This document shows, in pieces, positions 54,349 through 63,270 of a stretch of DNA of 64,000 nucleotides. Source of the DNA: Rhizobium sp. Root1220 (GTDB taxonomy: Bacteria > Pseudomonadota > Alphaproteobacteria > Rhizobiales > Rhizobiaceae). Under the pieces are notes generated by a model. The model was not told where the DNA came from, did no database searches, and was given only the letters and a program-made list of their open reading frames with translations. The stretch covers positions 1-64,000 of the forward strand of contig NZ_LMDG01000035.1 in NCBI RefSeq assembly GCF_001426265.1, read 5' to 3'. Numbering within the stretch: the first letter of the stretch is position 1; the number at the start of each line of letters is the position of its first letter. Both the position numbers and the translations under genes were made by a program.

Positions 54349-55187
54349 GCCCGACCACGGCCAAGCGGCTCAACCTGGCGGGTTTTGCCATCACGCTGAC
54401 CACCGTCATCATCGCCGTGCTATGGGCATTTCCGCTCTACTGGGGGGTCGTTTCTTCCCTGAAACCGGAGGACGAGGTTGTCCGGCCGTACATCGAATTG
54501 TGGCCGGACACCTTCACCATCTCGCATTACGTCTTTGCACTGACCCAGACACAGATCGGCACCTGGTACGTGAACTCGATCGTTACGGCGCTGGCGATCA
54601 CGGTGCTGACCGTCGCATCGTCTCTGCTTTGCGGGTATGCGATTTCGCAGCTTGAATTTCCGCTCCGGCGCCCGCTCTGGTGGCTGATCCTGGCAAGTTT
54701 CATGGTTCCCATGCAGACCATGATCGTCAATCACTTCGAACTTATCGCAAGCCTCGGACTTCTCAACACCTGGAGCGGCATCGTTCTTCCGCAATTGATC
54801 CATCCGGTGATCATCATCGTCTACAAGCAGTTCTTCGACGGGGTGCCGAAGGATTTTCGCGAGGCCGCTGTGATGGACAATGCATCGGAATGGCGCATTC
54901 TGACGAGGGTCTACCTGCCGATGAACTGGGGGGTCACGGCGGCACTTGCGATCGTCACCTTCATCTGGTCCTGGAATGCCTTTCTCTGGCCATTCCTGGC
55001 CGTGACGCAGACCAACATGATGACCATCACCGTGGGCATTACGCAGGTCAACGATGCCTTCGGGGTCTATTATGCCCGACAGCTCTCCGCGGCCGTGCTT
55101 GCCGGCCTGCCTGTCGCAATCGCCTATCTCGTGTTCCAGCGCAGGGTGACCGAAGCGATCACCTTGTCGGCCGGCATCAAGGGGTGA
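54345..55187 (+). CDS. ABC sugar permease (MalG/UgpE type)
   Basis: The protein (280 residues) has six TMs, including FAITLTTVIIAVLWAFPLYW at the N-terminus and the EAA loop DFREAAVMDNASEWRILTRV. The start overlaps the previous stop by four bases. The longer open frame from 53640 is a shadow. It completes the channel of the importer; the ATPase is encoded convergently at 55249-56325. Confidence 0.92.
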   Translation: MSPTTAKRLNLAGFAITLTTVIIAVLWAFPLYWGVVSSLKPEDEVVRPYIELWPDTFTISHYVFALTQTQIGTWYVNSIVTALAITVLTVASSLLCGYAISQLEFPLRRPLWWLILASFMVPMQTMIVNHFELIASLGLLNTWSGIVLPQLIHPVIIIVYKQFFDGVPKDFREAAVMDNASEWRILTRVYLPMNWGVTAALAIVTFIWSWNAFLWPFLAVTQTNMMTITVGITQVNDAFGVYYARQLSAAVLAGLPVAIAYLVFQRRVTEAITLSAGIKG

Positions 55188-55222
55188 CGTCGAGGAAAGG
55201 AATTGCGAGCGATCCCTCCCCT

Positions 55223-55242
55223 CTCCGTCGGTGCGGAGTTTC
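55223..55242 (+). terminator. Weak stem-loop at the end of the arabinoside transporter operon
   Basis: CTCCG (55223-55227) pairs with CGGAG (55234-55238) and is followed by TTTCTG, between the convergent permease and ATPase genes. A five-pair stem is weak, so this is tentative. Confidence 0.3.
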
Positions 55243-55248
55243 TGCTGG

Positions 55249-56325
55249 TCAGTGCACGTGATGCGCCTTGCCGTCCTGGTCGAACAGGTGAATGGCACTC
55301 GTGTCGAAGGCTATGAAGACAGTATCGCCCGGCTGGATATTGCAACGCCCTGAATCCTGGGCAATCACTTCGGTTCCGTCCTTCAGGCTGCAATAGAGAA
55401 GCGTACGGTCGCCGAGCCGCTCAACCACACCAACCTTAGCGGGACTGCCTTGCGCGCTGGCACCCTCGCCTTCCAGGACCCGTACGGATTCCGGCCTGAT
55501 CCCGAGTTCGTAACGACCGGGGCCTGACGGTGGCAGTGCGATTTTCAACTCAGGCCCCTCTCCCAGCCGCAGAGCCCCTCCGGGCAGCAAGTCCACAGGG
55601 AGGAAATTCATCGCCGGGCTGCCGACAAACCCCGCGACGAAACGCGATGCCGGCTTCAGGTAGACCTCCATCGGCGTGCCGATCTGTTCGATCCGGCAGT
55701 TGTTGAGTACGACGATCCTGTCGGCGAGCGTCATGGCCTCGGTCTGGTCATGCGTCACATAGATCATCGTCGACTTCATCCGTTGGTGAAGCTCCGCCAG
55801 TTCGACGCGGGTGCGCACCCGCAGCGCCGCATCGAGATTGGAAAGCGGCTCGTCGAGCAGAAAGGCCGTCGGATCCTTGACGATCGCACGGCCGATGGCG
55901 ACGCGCTGTCGCTGCCCACCCGAAAGTTGGGCCGGCCGCCGTTCAAGCAGTTCATCCATCTCCAGCATTCTCGCCGCTTCGCTAACGCGCAGGTCAATGT
56001 CCCTTTCCGGCATGCCAATGTTTCGCAGCCCGAAAGCCATGTTCTCCCTGACGGTCATGTGGGGATAAAGCGCATAGTTCTGGAAGACCATGGCCAGGCT
56101 GCGCTGGCCGGGCGCCAACGTTTCGCTTCGTACCCCGTTTATGCTCAAGGCCCCACTGGTGATTTCCTCAAGACCGGCAATCATCCGCAGCAGAGTTGAT
56201 TTTCCGGAACCAGAGGGGCCAAGAAACACCAAAAGCTCCCCGGATATTACTGTCAGCGATATGTCCTCGATGACCTTGACGTTGCCGAAGCTCTTGGAAA
56301 CATTTTCAAGCCTGATTTCTGCCAT
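55249..56325 (-). CDS. ABC sugar ATPase (UgpC/MsmK type)
   Basis: This 358-residue ATPase has Walker A GPSGSGKST (about residues 37-45), signature LSGGQRQRVAIGRAI, Walker B FLLDEPLSNLD and a C-terminal TOBE-type regulatory region. It is the expected energy-coupling subunit for CUT1 importers and can serve several of them. ATG 56325 has GGGAGGAACC upstream. It lies tail-to-tail with the permeases, so it has its own promoter and may be shared with other importers. Confidence 0.92.
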   Translation of the reverse strand: MAEIRLENVSKSFGNVKVIEDISLTVISGELLVFLGPSGSGKSTLLRMIAGLEEITSGALSINGVRSETLAPGQRSLAMVFQNYALYPHMTVRENMAFGLRNIGMPERDIDLRVSEAARMLEMDELLERRPAQLSGGQRQRVAIGRAIVKDPTAFLLDEPLSNLDAALRVRTRVELAELHQRMKSTMIYVTHDQTEAMTLADRIVVLNNCRIEQIGTPMEVYLKPASRFVAGFVGSPAMNFLPVDLLPGGALRLGEGPELKIALPPSGPGRYELGIRPESVRVLEGEGASAQGSPAKVGVVERLGDRTLLYCSLKDGTEVIAQDSGRCNIQPGDTVFIAFDTSAIHLFDQDGKAHHVH

Positions 56326-56635
56326 TGGTTCCTCCCGAATAAACCATTCTTTCCGATATGTACCGGAAGTCAAGATATCATCGGGGCAAGGGAAGCCTCC
56401 ACCACCAGACGGAAGCGTCGGCAGCCGCGAAACCGATCAGGCCGCCCGTGTCAAGGCGGCCTCTAGCCGCTGAAGGCTCCGGACCAATGCGCTGGCAGCA
56501 ATCTCGCTGCACCGAGAACAAGGTCACGTTTTGGTTCTGTACCCTAAACAAATCCGTCAGGCCCCCTAGTTTCTGAAGCGGCTTCGCGCGCCCCTGGCCG
56601 CCGGCCTTTCCAAACGAAGCGAAGTGGAGCTGGAC
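56326..56635. other. Divergent promoter region before paoA
   Basis: No gene is seen in these 310 bases. They hold a GC-rich hairpin GGCCGCC/GGCGGCC at 56440-56461 and the promoters of the leftward ATPase and the rightward paoABC set. A frame at 56358-56576 looks non-coding. Confidence 0.4.
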
Positions 56636-57274
56636 ATGCAGAAACTTGTTCAACCGGAACTTTCCCGCCGGGAACTGCTTATCTCGTCGGCTGTGACCAT
56701 CGCGGTCACCGGATCGGTCACCAGAGATGTGGCGGCACAATCAACAGGGAAAACAATGGATTACTCATCGAACGTGTCTTTTTCCGTCAACGGCGCGGCA
56801 AAACATCTCGACCTTGACAACAGGACGACGCTACTCGACGCGTTGCGGGAGCATCTTCATCTCACGGGTACGAAGAAGGGATGCGATCACGGGCAGTGCG
56901 GCGCATGCACAGTCATGGTCGACGGTCGCCGGATCAACTCCTGCCTGACCTTGGCCGTCATGCACGAAGGAGACGACATCACAACGATCGAAGGCCTTGG
57001 CGGTCCAGGCGATCTGCATCCGATGCAGGCCGCGTTCGTGAAGCACGACGGTTTCCAGTGCGGCTACTGTACGCCGGGCCAGATCTGTTCGTCGGTGGCC
57101 GTGCTCGCGGAGATCAAGGCAAACATACCGAGTCATGTCACAGGGGACCTGAACAGCCCCGTGCAGTTGACCGCGACCGAAGTTCGCGAACGCATGAGCG
57201 GCAACATCTGTCGATGCGGTGCCTACTCCAACATCCTCGACGCCATTTCCGAAGTCGGGGGGATGCGAGCATGA
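56636..57274 (+). CDS. paoA: Aldehyde dehydrogenase [2Fe-2S] subunit PaoA
   Basis: This 212-residue subunit of a periplasmic-type molybdenum hydroxylase has an N-terminal twin-arginine signal (SRRELLISSAVTIAVTG) followed by a plant-type ferredoxin cluster (CDHGQCGACTVMVDG) and a second 2Fe-2S domain (CGYCTPGQICSSV, then GNICRCGAYSNI). The Tat signal and subunit order match E. coli PaoABC, which oxidises aromatic aldehydes. ATG 56636 has GGAG upstream; a GTG at 56624 also exists. Its last four bases overlap paoB. Confidence 0.9.
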   Translation: MQKLVQPELSRRELLISSAVTIAVTGSVTRDVAAQSTGKTMDYSSNVSFSVNGAAKHLDLDNRTTLLDALREHLHLTGTKKGCDHGQCGACTVMVDGRRINSCLTLAVMHEGDDITTIEGLGGPGDLHPMQAAFVKHDGFQCGYCTPGQICSSVAVLAEIKANIPSHVTGDLNSPVQLTATEVRERMSGNICRCGAYSNILDAISEVGGMRA

Positions 57275-58221
57275 GAGCCTTCACCTACGAACGTGCCTCG
57301 TCAGTCGAAGCCGCGGCCAAGGCAGCCGCAGCAAATCCTGAAGCCAAGTTCATCGCCGGCGGCACGAACCTTCTCGATCTCATGAAGCTCGAGATTGAGA
57401 CGCCGACGCACCTGATCGACGTCAACGGTCTCGGCGTGAACAAGATCGAAGCAACTCCGGAAAGTGGGCTGCGTATCGGCGCCCTCGTAAGCAATACGGA
57501 CCTTGCTGCTCACGACGTAGTTCGTCGCGATTACGGCTTGCTGTCACGGGCGATCGTCGCGGGTGCGTCAGGGCAACTCCGCAACAAGGCAACGACGGCT
57601 GGGAACCTGCTGCAGCGGACGCGCTGTCCGTACTTCTACGACACCAATCAGCCGTGTAACAAACGGCAGCCAGGTAGCGGTTGTTCGGCCATCGGCGGAT
57701 TCAGTCGCCAGCATGCGGTGGTGGGAGCGAGCGACGCCTGCATAGCTACCAACCCCAGCGACATGGCGATCGCAATGCGGGCGCTCGATGCGACGGTCGA
57801 GACGGTAAGCGCCGATGGGAGCGGACGTTCCATCCCGATCGCTGACTTCCATCGCCTGCCCGGCGAGACGCCTCACCTGGAGACGGTGCTGGATAGAGGC
57901 GAATTCATCACGGCGGTTCTGCTCCCGCCGCCCATCGGTGGCAAGCATATCTATCGCAAGGTCAGGGACCGCGCCTCCTATGCGTTCGCGGTCATATCGA
58001 TTGGAGCGGTGATCCAGCCAGACGGAACGGGACGTGTCGCCGTGGGCGGCGTCGCCCCCAAGCCATGGCGGGTCGAGGCCGCGGAAGCCGAGCTTCCAAA
58101 GGGCGCGCGGGACGCGGCGCGGGGCATCCTTGCGGGCGCCCGACCCACGGAACAGAACCGTTTCAAGGTCGACCTCGTCGCGCGCACGCTCGGTGCGGTC
58201 CTTTCTGAAGCCAGGAGTTGA
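57271..58221 (+). CDS. paoB: Aldehyde dehydrogenase FAD subunit PaoB
   Basis: The 316-residue protein has the FAD-binding domain (FIAGGTNLLDLMKLEIE and ATTAGNLLQRTRCPYF) and a C-terminal CO-dehydrogenase flavoprotein domain. The cysteines in TRCPYFYDTNQPCNK and GSGCSAIGG match the extra [4Fe-4S] cluster of PaoB (YagS). It passes electrons between PaoC and the iron-sulphur subunit. Start ATG 57271 overlaps the paoA stop. Confidence 0.9.
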   Translation: MRAFTYERASSVEAAAKAAAANPEAKFIAGGTNLLDLMKLEIETPTHLIDVNGLGVNKIEATPESGLRIGALVSNTDLAAHDVVRRDYGLLSRAIVAGASGQLRNKATTAGNLLQRTRCPYFYDTNQPCNKRQPGSGCSAIGGFSRQHAVVGASDACIATNPSDMAIAMRALDATVETVSADGSGRSIPIADFHRLPGETPHLETVLDRGEFITAVLLPPPIGGKHIYRKVRDRASYAFAVISIGAVIQPDGTGRVAVGGVAPKPWRVEAAEAELPKGARDAARGILAGARPTEQNRFKVDLVARTLGAVLSEARS

Positions 58222-58224
58222 GCC

Positions 58225-60423
58225 ATGAAGTTCGATAGCCCCGCCACGACAAATCCGATCGACCGTCTGAAGGTCGTCGGCCAGCCGATCCACCGCATCG
58301 ATGGCCAACTCAAGACAACAGGTCGGGCGATGTACGCCTACGAGTGGCATGACCCGATGATACCATACGCCTACGGCTATCCCGTCTGTTCGGCGATCGC
58401 CAAGGGCGTCGTCAAATCGATTGACGCCTCGGCCGCGAAGAAAGCGCCGGGCGTGGCGGCCGTGGTCACAACACTGGACGACGGAAACCTGGGGAAAGGC
58501 AAGTTCAACACCGTGAAGCTTTTCGGCGGCGACCAGATCCGGCACTACCACCAGGCGATCGCAGTGGTTGTCGCGGAGACCTTCGAGCAGGCACGAGCAG
58601 CCGCTGCCCTCGTTCAGGTTGACTACGTCGAGGACAAGGGCGTTTACGACCTGAAGGAGGCGATGAAGACTGCGGTCATGCCGGACAAGTCAAAGAAGCC
58701 GGATTCCGGCGTAGGGGATTTCGACACCGCTTTCCGAACTGCTCCGGTCACGATTGACGAAACCTACACGACTCCCGACCAGTCTCATGCGATGATGGAG
58801 CCGCATGCTTCCATCGCGGCTTGGGATGGCGACGAGGTTACGCTCTGGACCTCCAGCCAGATGATCGACTGGTGGCGATCCGACCTCGCGACTACGCTCG
58901 GCGTCGAAAAGGAGAAGATCCACCTGATGTCTCCCTTCATCGGTGGTGGTTTTGGTGGCAAGCTGTATCTGCGCGCAGACGCCGTGTTGGCAGCGCTCGG
59001 GGCACGGGCGGCGCGACGGCCCGTAAAGGTCGCGCTGCCCAGACCGCTCATGATCAACAACACGACCCATCGGCCGGCGACGATCCAGCGCATTCGGATT
59101 GGTGCCGAGCGCGATGGCAAGATCGTCGCGATCGCCCACGAAAGCTGGAACGGTGATCAGTCCGGTGGTCGCCTCGAGGAAGCCGTCGGCCAGACCCGCC
59201 TGCTCTATGCCGGCGCGAACCGAATGACGGCCATGCGTCTGGCGACGCTCGATCTTCCCGAAGGCAACGACATGCGTGCTCCGGGCGAAGCGCCCGGCAT
59301 GATGGCGCTCGAAATCGCGATCGATGAGGTGGCCGAAAAACTCGGCATGGATCCGGTTTCATTCAGGATCGCCAACGACACCCAGGTCGATCCGGAAAAG
59401 CCCGAGCGGCCTTTCTCGCAACGGGACCTCGTCGGCTGTCTGAAACTCGGCGCGGAACGCTTCGGCTGGAGCAACCGCCCCGAGGTCGGGTCCCGGCGCG
59501 AAGGGAAGTGGATGATCGGGATGGGAATTGCGGCCGCGTTCCGCAACAATCTGGTGCTGCCGTCCGGTGCGCGGGTAATACTCGACAAGGACGGTGTCGT
59601 TACGGTCGAGACCGACATGACCGATATCGGAACTGGCAGCTATACGATCATCGCCCAGACGGCGGCCGAAATGATGGGCCTCGGCATCGACAAGGTCGCC
59701 GTCAAGCTCGGCGATTCCCGGTTCCCGGTGTCGTCTGGCTCCGGTGGGCAGTTCGGGGCGAATTCGTCCACTTCGGGCGTCTACGCCGCATGCATCAAGC
59801 TTCGCGAGGCGATCGCGCAAAAACTCGGCTTCAACTCCGAAGACACCATCTTCGACAACGGCGAGGTCCGATCCGGAAACCGCTCGGTTCCTCTTGCGCA
59901 AGCCGCCGGTCCCGAGGGGCTCGTCGGCGAGGACACCATGGAATGGGGCGACCTTACGAAGACCCACCAGCAGTCCACCTTCGGCGCGCACTTCGTGGAG
60001 GTCGGTGTTGACGCCGCGACCGGTGAGACACGCATCCGCCGCATGCTGGCGGTCTGTGCGGCCGGCCGGATACTCAACCCTATTACCGCCCGTAGCCAGG
60101 TGATTGGAGCGATGACCATGGGAGCCGGCGGCGCCTTGTCGGAGGAACTGGCCGTCGACACTCGCCGCGGCTTCTTCGTGAACCATGACCTCGCCGGCTA
60201 TGAAGTTCCGGTGCATGCTGACATTCCACGCCAGGAGGTCATTTTCATGGAAGAGACCGATCCCATGTCATCGCCGATGAAGGCGAAGGGTGTCGGCGAA
60301 CTTGGCATCTGCGGCGTCTCCGCCGCGATTGCCAATGCCCTATACAACGCGACTGGCATCCGTGTCCGCGACTATCCGATAATGCTCGACAAGCTCATCG
60401 AGGGCTTGCCTGACGTAGCCTGA
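58225..60423 (+). CDS. paoC: Aldehyde dehydrogenase molybdopterin subunit PaoC
   Basis: This 732-residue catalytic subunit has the two xanthine-oxidase family domains: the a/b hammerhead (about residues 30-140) and the molybdopterin-binding region (LMSPFIGGGFGGK, APGEAPGMMALE, TDIGTGSYTII, GSGGQFGANSS and a C-terminal GVGELGICG with the catalytic Glu). It binds MCD-type molybdopterin. ATG 58225 has AGGAGTTGAGCC. A PaoD/XdhC-like maturation factor, often the fourth gene, is missing in this window. Confidence 0.92.
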   Translation: MKFDSPATTNPIDRLKVVGQPIHRIDGQLKTTGRAMYAYEWHDPMIPYAYGYPVCSAIAKGVVKSIDASAAKKAPGVAAVVTTLDDGNLGKGKFNTVKLFGGDQIRHYHQAIAVVVAETFEQARAAAALVQVDYVEDKGVYDLKEAMKTAVMPDKSKKPDSGVGDFDTAFRTAPVTIDETYTTPDQSHAMMEPHASIAAWDGDEVTLWTSSQMIDWWRSDLATTLGVEKEKIHLMSPFIGGGFGGKLYLRADAVLAALGARAARRPVKVALPRPLMINNTTHRPATIQRIRIGAERDGKIVAIAHESWNGDQSGGRLEEAVGQTRLLYAGANRMTAMRLATLDLPEGNDMRAPGEAPGMMALEIAIDEVAEKLGMDPVSFRIANDTQVDPEKPERPFSQRDLVGCLKLGAERFGWSNRPEVGSRREGKWMIGMGIAAAFRNNLVLPSGARVILDKDGVVTVETDMTDIGTGSYTIIAQTAAEMMGLGIDKVAVKLGDSRFPVSSGSGGQFGANSSTSGVYAACIKLREAIAQKLGFNSEDTIFDNGEVRSGNRSVPLAQAAGPEGLVGEDTMEWGDLTKTHQQSTFGAHFVEVGVDAATGETRIRRMLAVCAAGRILNPITARSQVIGAMTMGAGGALSEELAVDTRRGFFVNHDLAGYEVPVHADIPRQEVIFMEETDPMSSPMKAKGVGELGICGVSAAIANALYNATGIRVRDYPIMLDKLIEGLPDVA

Positions 60424-60918
60424 CGTAGATGCGCGTAGCCGGGGGTTTCGACAACCGGCCACCCAAAACAGCCAAAGCCATGCCCGATGGAACTGCGTCC
60501 ATCGGGCACTCGCCGCGTAGCCCAGGGGGAAAGCGCCTCGCCCGCCGTTCATCCGACGGGCCAGAAGATGGAAAATCCGCTGGATTCTAACGCACTGGAA
60601 CCGTTTCAATCGATTGCCAAACGGAATCTATTTGACCATTTACTTCCGTTGTCGAAAGCAGGCTCAGCGAAGCCCCCTTCCCTGCCTTTCAATCCGCTAT
60701 CCGCGTAGGCTGAACGTGGTCTTCAGCAATGGATGCGCTTGACAAGCAAGCGAAGGTACTAGCAACCTCTCCTACACTACGCAAGAATACAAAAATTGCT
60801 TATTTTCAATTGGTTATACCAGTGGTCAGTTGACCACCGGACTTGAACCGGCAGCCCAACTCGCAACCGAAGCTGCGCTACGGACGCCACATCACAGAAG
60901 CTGTAGGCCATTTCCGTC
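60424..60918. other. Intergenic region downstream of paoC and repB, with palindromes but no repC
   Basis: No coding sequence is supported in these 495 bases. They contain a perfect 11-bp hairpin TGCCCGATGGA/TCCATCGGGCA at 60481-60508, probably the paoC terminator or mRNA end structure, and a double palindrome at 60811-60837. The gene repC, normally right after repB, is absent, as is the antisense RNA region that usually lies between them. Confidence 0.5.
60811..60837. promoter_or_regulatory. Double palindrome downstream of repB, possible parS or GntR-type operator
   Basis: TGGTTATACCA (60811-60821) is a perfect 11-bp TGGT-N3-ACCA site that matches the FadR/GntR consensus. Immediately after it, GTGGTCAGTTGACCAC (60822-60837) is a 16-bp palindrome with 7-bp arms. 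Sixteen-base palindromes in this position serve as centromere parS sites in repABC plasmids, but the consensus GTT-N10-AAC is not matched exactly. Both readings are possible. Confidence 0.45.
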
Positions 60919-61938
60919 CTACTCTTTGTCTTTCCGTTGATCCTTGTCGCGGTGCTCCTGATAGAGCGCAGGCAAGTGCTCCAGCACGAAGGCCGCAAAA
61001 TCCGGTGTCGCCTTCCTGTCGATCGTGATCTCCAGCTTGGCCTTGCTCTGCGTCACCGTTGCCAGTCTTTTGCCATCGGAGGTCGACATGACCTGCGGAA
61101 GCCCGCGGGCAGTGCGGCGTGGCTTCAACTGGCCAATCACTGCTTTGAACCGGTCCGCCGACGGCAGCGCCTGCACTTCCTCGGATGCAGCGTATCTTGA
61201 CGCGTCCAACGTGGACGATGCGCTTTCCACCAGTTCCGCCAGTTGCTGCCAGTTGGGCCTTCCGACGCCGGGCGCAGGGCCGATCGCATCGATCATTTCG
61301 GCTGGAAGGGCGTCGACAAGCGACAGCATCTTCGAGAGATTGCTTTTGTCGATCGACATTGCTGCAATAACGACCTCGCGGCGGAATTGCTTGTTGAGAT
61401 GATGCGCAAATCGCGCCTTCTCAATAAACGTCAGGTCTTCGCGCTCGTTGTTTTCCTGGCCTTGCGCAACGACCAGCTGCTCGTCCGTCAGGTCGCGGAC
61501 GACTGCCTTGACTGGAAGGCCGAGCTCCGAAACCGCCCGCAAACGGCGGTGGCCGAATGCGACCTGATATCGACCTGCCCCGTCGGGATGCGGACGAACC
61601 AGGATCGGCACCTGCTGACCTTGTTGCCGGATCGAGGCGAGAAGCCCGTCGATATCACCCGGCATCCGGTCCTGTACGAAAGACGGCTCTATCGTCGAGG
61701 CGTCCAGGTCGACCACAGCCTGCCCTTCGGCAAGGCGGCGTTCGATCTCCTCGGCACGGCCCAGGCGATCATTCTGCTCCCGCAGGGCGTTACCGATATT
61801 GGCCGTCAGTTTCGTTGCCGGATCGCGTTCCTTCCTGGCCACGCCAAGCAGAGGCATCGAGCGTCTAACGGCGTGACTGTCGATTTTCGGCGGTTCGGGA
61901 GCGTCTGTCGAGACGCCCAGGATGTGCTTTCTGCTCAT
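60919..61938 (-). CDS. repB: Plasmid partition protein RepB (ParB family)
   Basis: The protein (339 residues) has the RepB N-terminus (MSRKHILGVSTDAPEP), a ParB-like nuclease/CTPase-type domain at about residues 70-150 (GHRRLRAVSEL, HNRxDLTFIEKARFAH-like region) and the helix-turn-helix that binds parS (VVIAAMSIDKSNLSKML). Its ATG overlaps the repA stop (ATGA). Length fits RepB of repABC replicons. In contrast to complete repABC operons, no repC follows. Confidence 0.93.
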   Translation of the reverse strand: MSRKHILGVSTDAPEPPKIDSHAVRRSMPLLGVARKERDPATKLTANIGNALREQNDRLGRAEEIERRLAEGQAVVDLDASTIEPSFVQDRMPGDIDGLLASIRQQGQQVPILVRPHPDGAGRYQVAFGHRRLRAVSELGLPVKAVVRDLTDEQLVVAQGQENNEREDLTFIEKARFAHHLNKQFRREVVIAAMSIDKSNLSKMLSLVDALPAEMIDAIGPAPGVGRPNWQQLAELVESASSTLDASRYAASEEVQALPSADRFKAVIGQLKPRRTARGLPQVMSTSDGKRLATVTQSKAKLEITIDRKATPDFAAFVLEHLPALYQEHRDKDQRKDKE

Positions 61939-63149
61939 GTGGATCTCCCCCATGCTTTCTTGACGAGAGTCTCGATCTCGTCATTCACAGCGTTCATCGC
62001 TTCCAGAGCGCGATCGTAGGTCGACCGCGTAAACTGGCCGCGCTCGACTTCGAAAAGGGTCTGGTTCGTCAGACCGGCGTCAGATACCGCGGTCGTTTTC
62101 AGCATCGGAAAGTTGAGAACATTCTCGCCGAAAATCGAGCGCAGATAGCCGACCATCTGGTTTTGCGGCCCGTCGCTCGGCTCGAAGCGGGTGATCAGAT
62201 AGCGCATCCAGTTGAACTTGAACGCAGCGCCGGCGTTCTCGATTTCACGCAGCAGGCTCGATGTCATGGCCAGGAACTGGTTCATGGACATCACATCCAG
62301 CATCTGAGGATGAACAGTAACCAATATGGATGTGGCGGCCGTCAGCGCGGAAAGCGTGAGATAGCCGAGCTGGGGAGGGCAGTCTATGACGACGACATCG
62401 TAGTTGTCCGCAATGTCTTCAATCACCTGGCTGATGCGCCCGTAGAAGAGCGTGTCGCCTTCCTTGCGGTTCATCAACGCACGCGGTGTGTCGTGCTCGA
62501 ATTCCATCAGCTCGAGATTACCGGGAATCAAGTGCAGATCAGGAATGTATGTGCCGCGAACAACCTGTTCGATCGGCACCTGCTCATCGTCATATCTGAT
62601 CGCGCCGTATAGCGTTTCGTTCGGACCAACATCGGTTTCCGGTTGACTGCCGAAGAGGGCGGAAAGACTTGCCTGCGGGTCGAGATCAATGGCCAGGACT
62701 CGGTAACCGCGCATCGCAAGATACTGCGCCAAATGCGCAGCCGTGGTGGTCTTTCCGGATCCGCCTTTGAAATTCATCACCGAGATGACCTGAAGCTGCT
62801 CACCGTCGCGTCGATGCGGCAGGTAGCGCCGACTTCCGCGGCCAACGTGGTCCATTTGCTTGCGGATGGCGTGGATGTCTTCAATCGAAAACATCCGCCG
62901 ACCGCCGGGGCTCATGCTGACATTCAGCTCTGGCATCTCGGTCGCGATCTGGCGCAGATACGACTCGCCAACGCCCAGCAGTCTGGATGTTTCCGAGGGG
63001 CCGAACGTCCGGATGCCTTTTTGAGCGGTGGGCGGAAAGACCTTCAGATGGTGAGCCTGAAGCTGGCTGGACAAAGCATCGGCGTGACGTTCCATCAACG
63101 CGGTCAGTCCTTCGACCACGGGCACTGTATTTGCGGCGCTTTTCGCCAT
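61935..63149 (-). CDS. repA: Plasmid partition ATPase RepA (ParA family)
   Basis: This 404-residue ParA-type ATPase has an N-terminal helix-turn-helix extension (TFGPSETSRLLGVGESYLRQ, MFSIEDIHAIRKQM) and a deviant Walker A motif FKGGSGKTTT at about residue 125-135, and VIDCPPQLGYLTL switch II. RepA proteins position the plasmid and autorepress repABC. The open frame reaches 63215; ATG 63149 with AGGAA 13 bases upstream gives a typical 404-residue protein, while ATG 63161 is too close to that site. It is coupled to repB. Confidence 0.93.
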   Translation of the reverse strand: MAKSAANTVPVVEGLTALMERHADALSSQLQAHHLKVFPPTAQKGIRTFGPSETSRLLGVGESYLRQIATEMPELNVSMSPGGRRMFSIEDIHAIRKQMDHVGRGSRRYLPHRRDGEQLQVISVMNFKGGSGKTTTAAHLAQYLAMRGYRVLAIDLDPQASLSALFGSQPETDVGPNETLYGAIRYDDEQVPIEQVVRGTYIPDLHLIPGNLELMEFEHDTPRALMNRKEGDTLFYGRISQVIEDIADNYDVVVIDCPPQLGYLTLSALTAATSILVTVHPQMLDVMSMNQFLAMTSSLLREIENAGAAFKFNWMRYLITRFEPSDGPQNQMVGYLRSIFGENVLNFPMLKTTAVSDAGLTNQTLFEVERGQFTRSTYDRALEAMNAVNDEIETLVKKAWGRST

Positions 63150-63254
63150 CTTGAAATCCATTTCCTGCCACTGGCGATATTTTTCGAGAATCCGGTAGAC
63201 TTCCGCCATTGGCAATAGGCTACGATTCTCGGCCGACGGGCAAGAGTTTTTTGG

Positions 63255-63270
63255 TTAACGATTTATTAAC
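63255..63270. promoter_or_regulatory. CtrA-type binding box upstream of repA
   Basis: TTAA at 63255-63258 and TTAAC at 63266-63270 are separated by 7 bases, an exact TTAA-N7-TTAAC match. It lies about 106 bp upstream of the preferred repA start. CtrA is the alphaproteobacterial cell-cycle regulator. Confidence 0.45.

Noticed and set aside
60780..60915. tRNA-like sequence on the minus strand (a T-arm-like GGTTCAAGTCC and a TAGCGCAG D-arm-like piece)
   Set aside because: The two pieces are only about 24 bases apart, with no room for an anticodon arm, and no acceptor stem pairs. It could be chance or a fragment from an old integration, but I cannot support a tRNA gene or att site.
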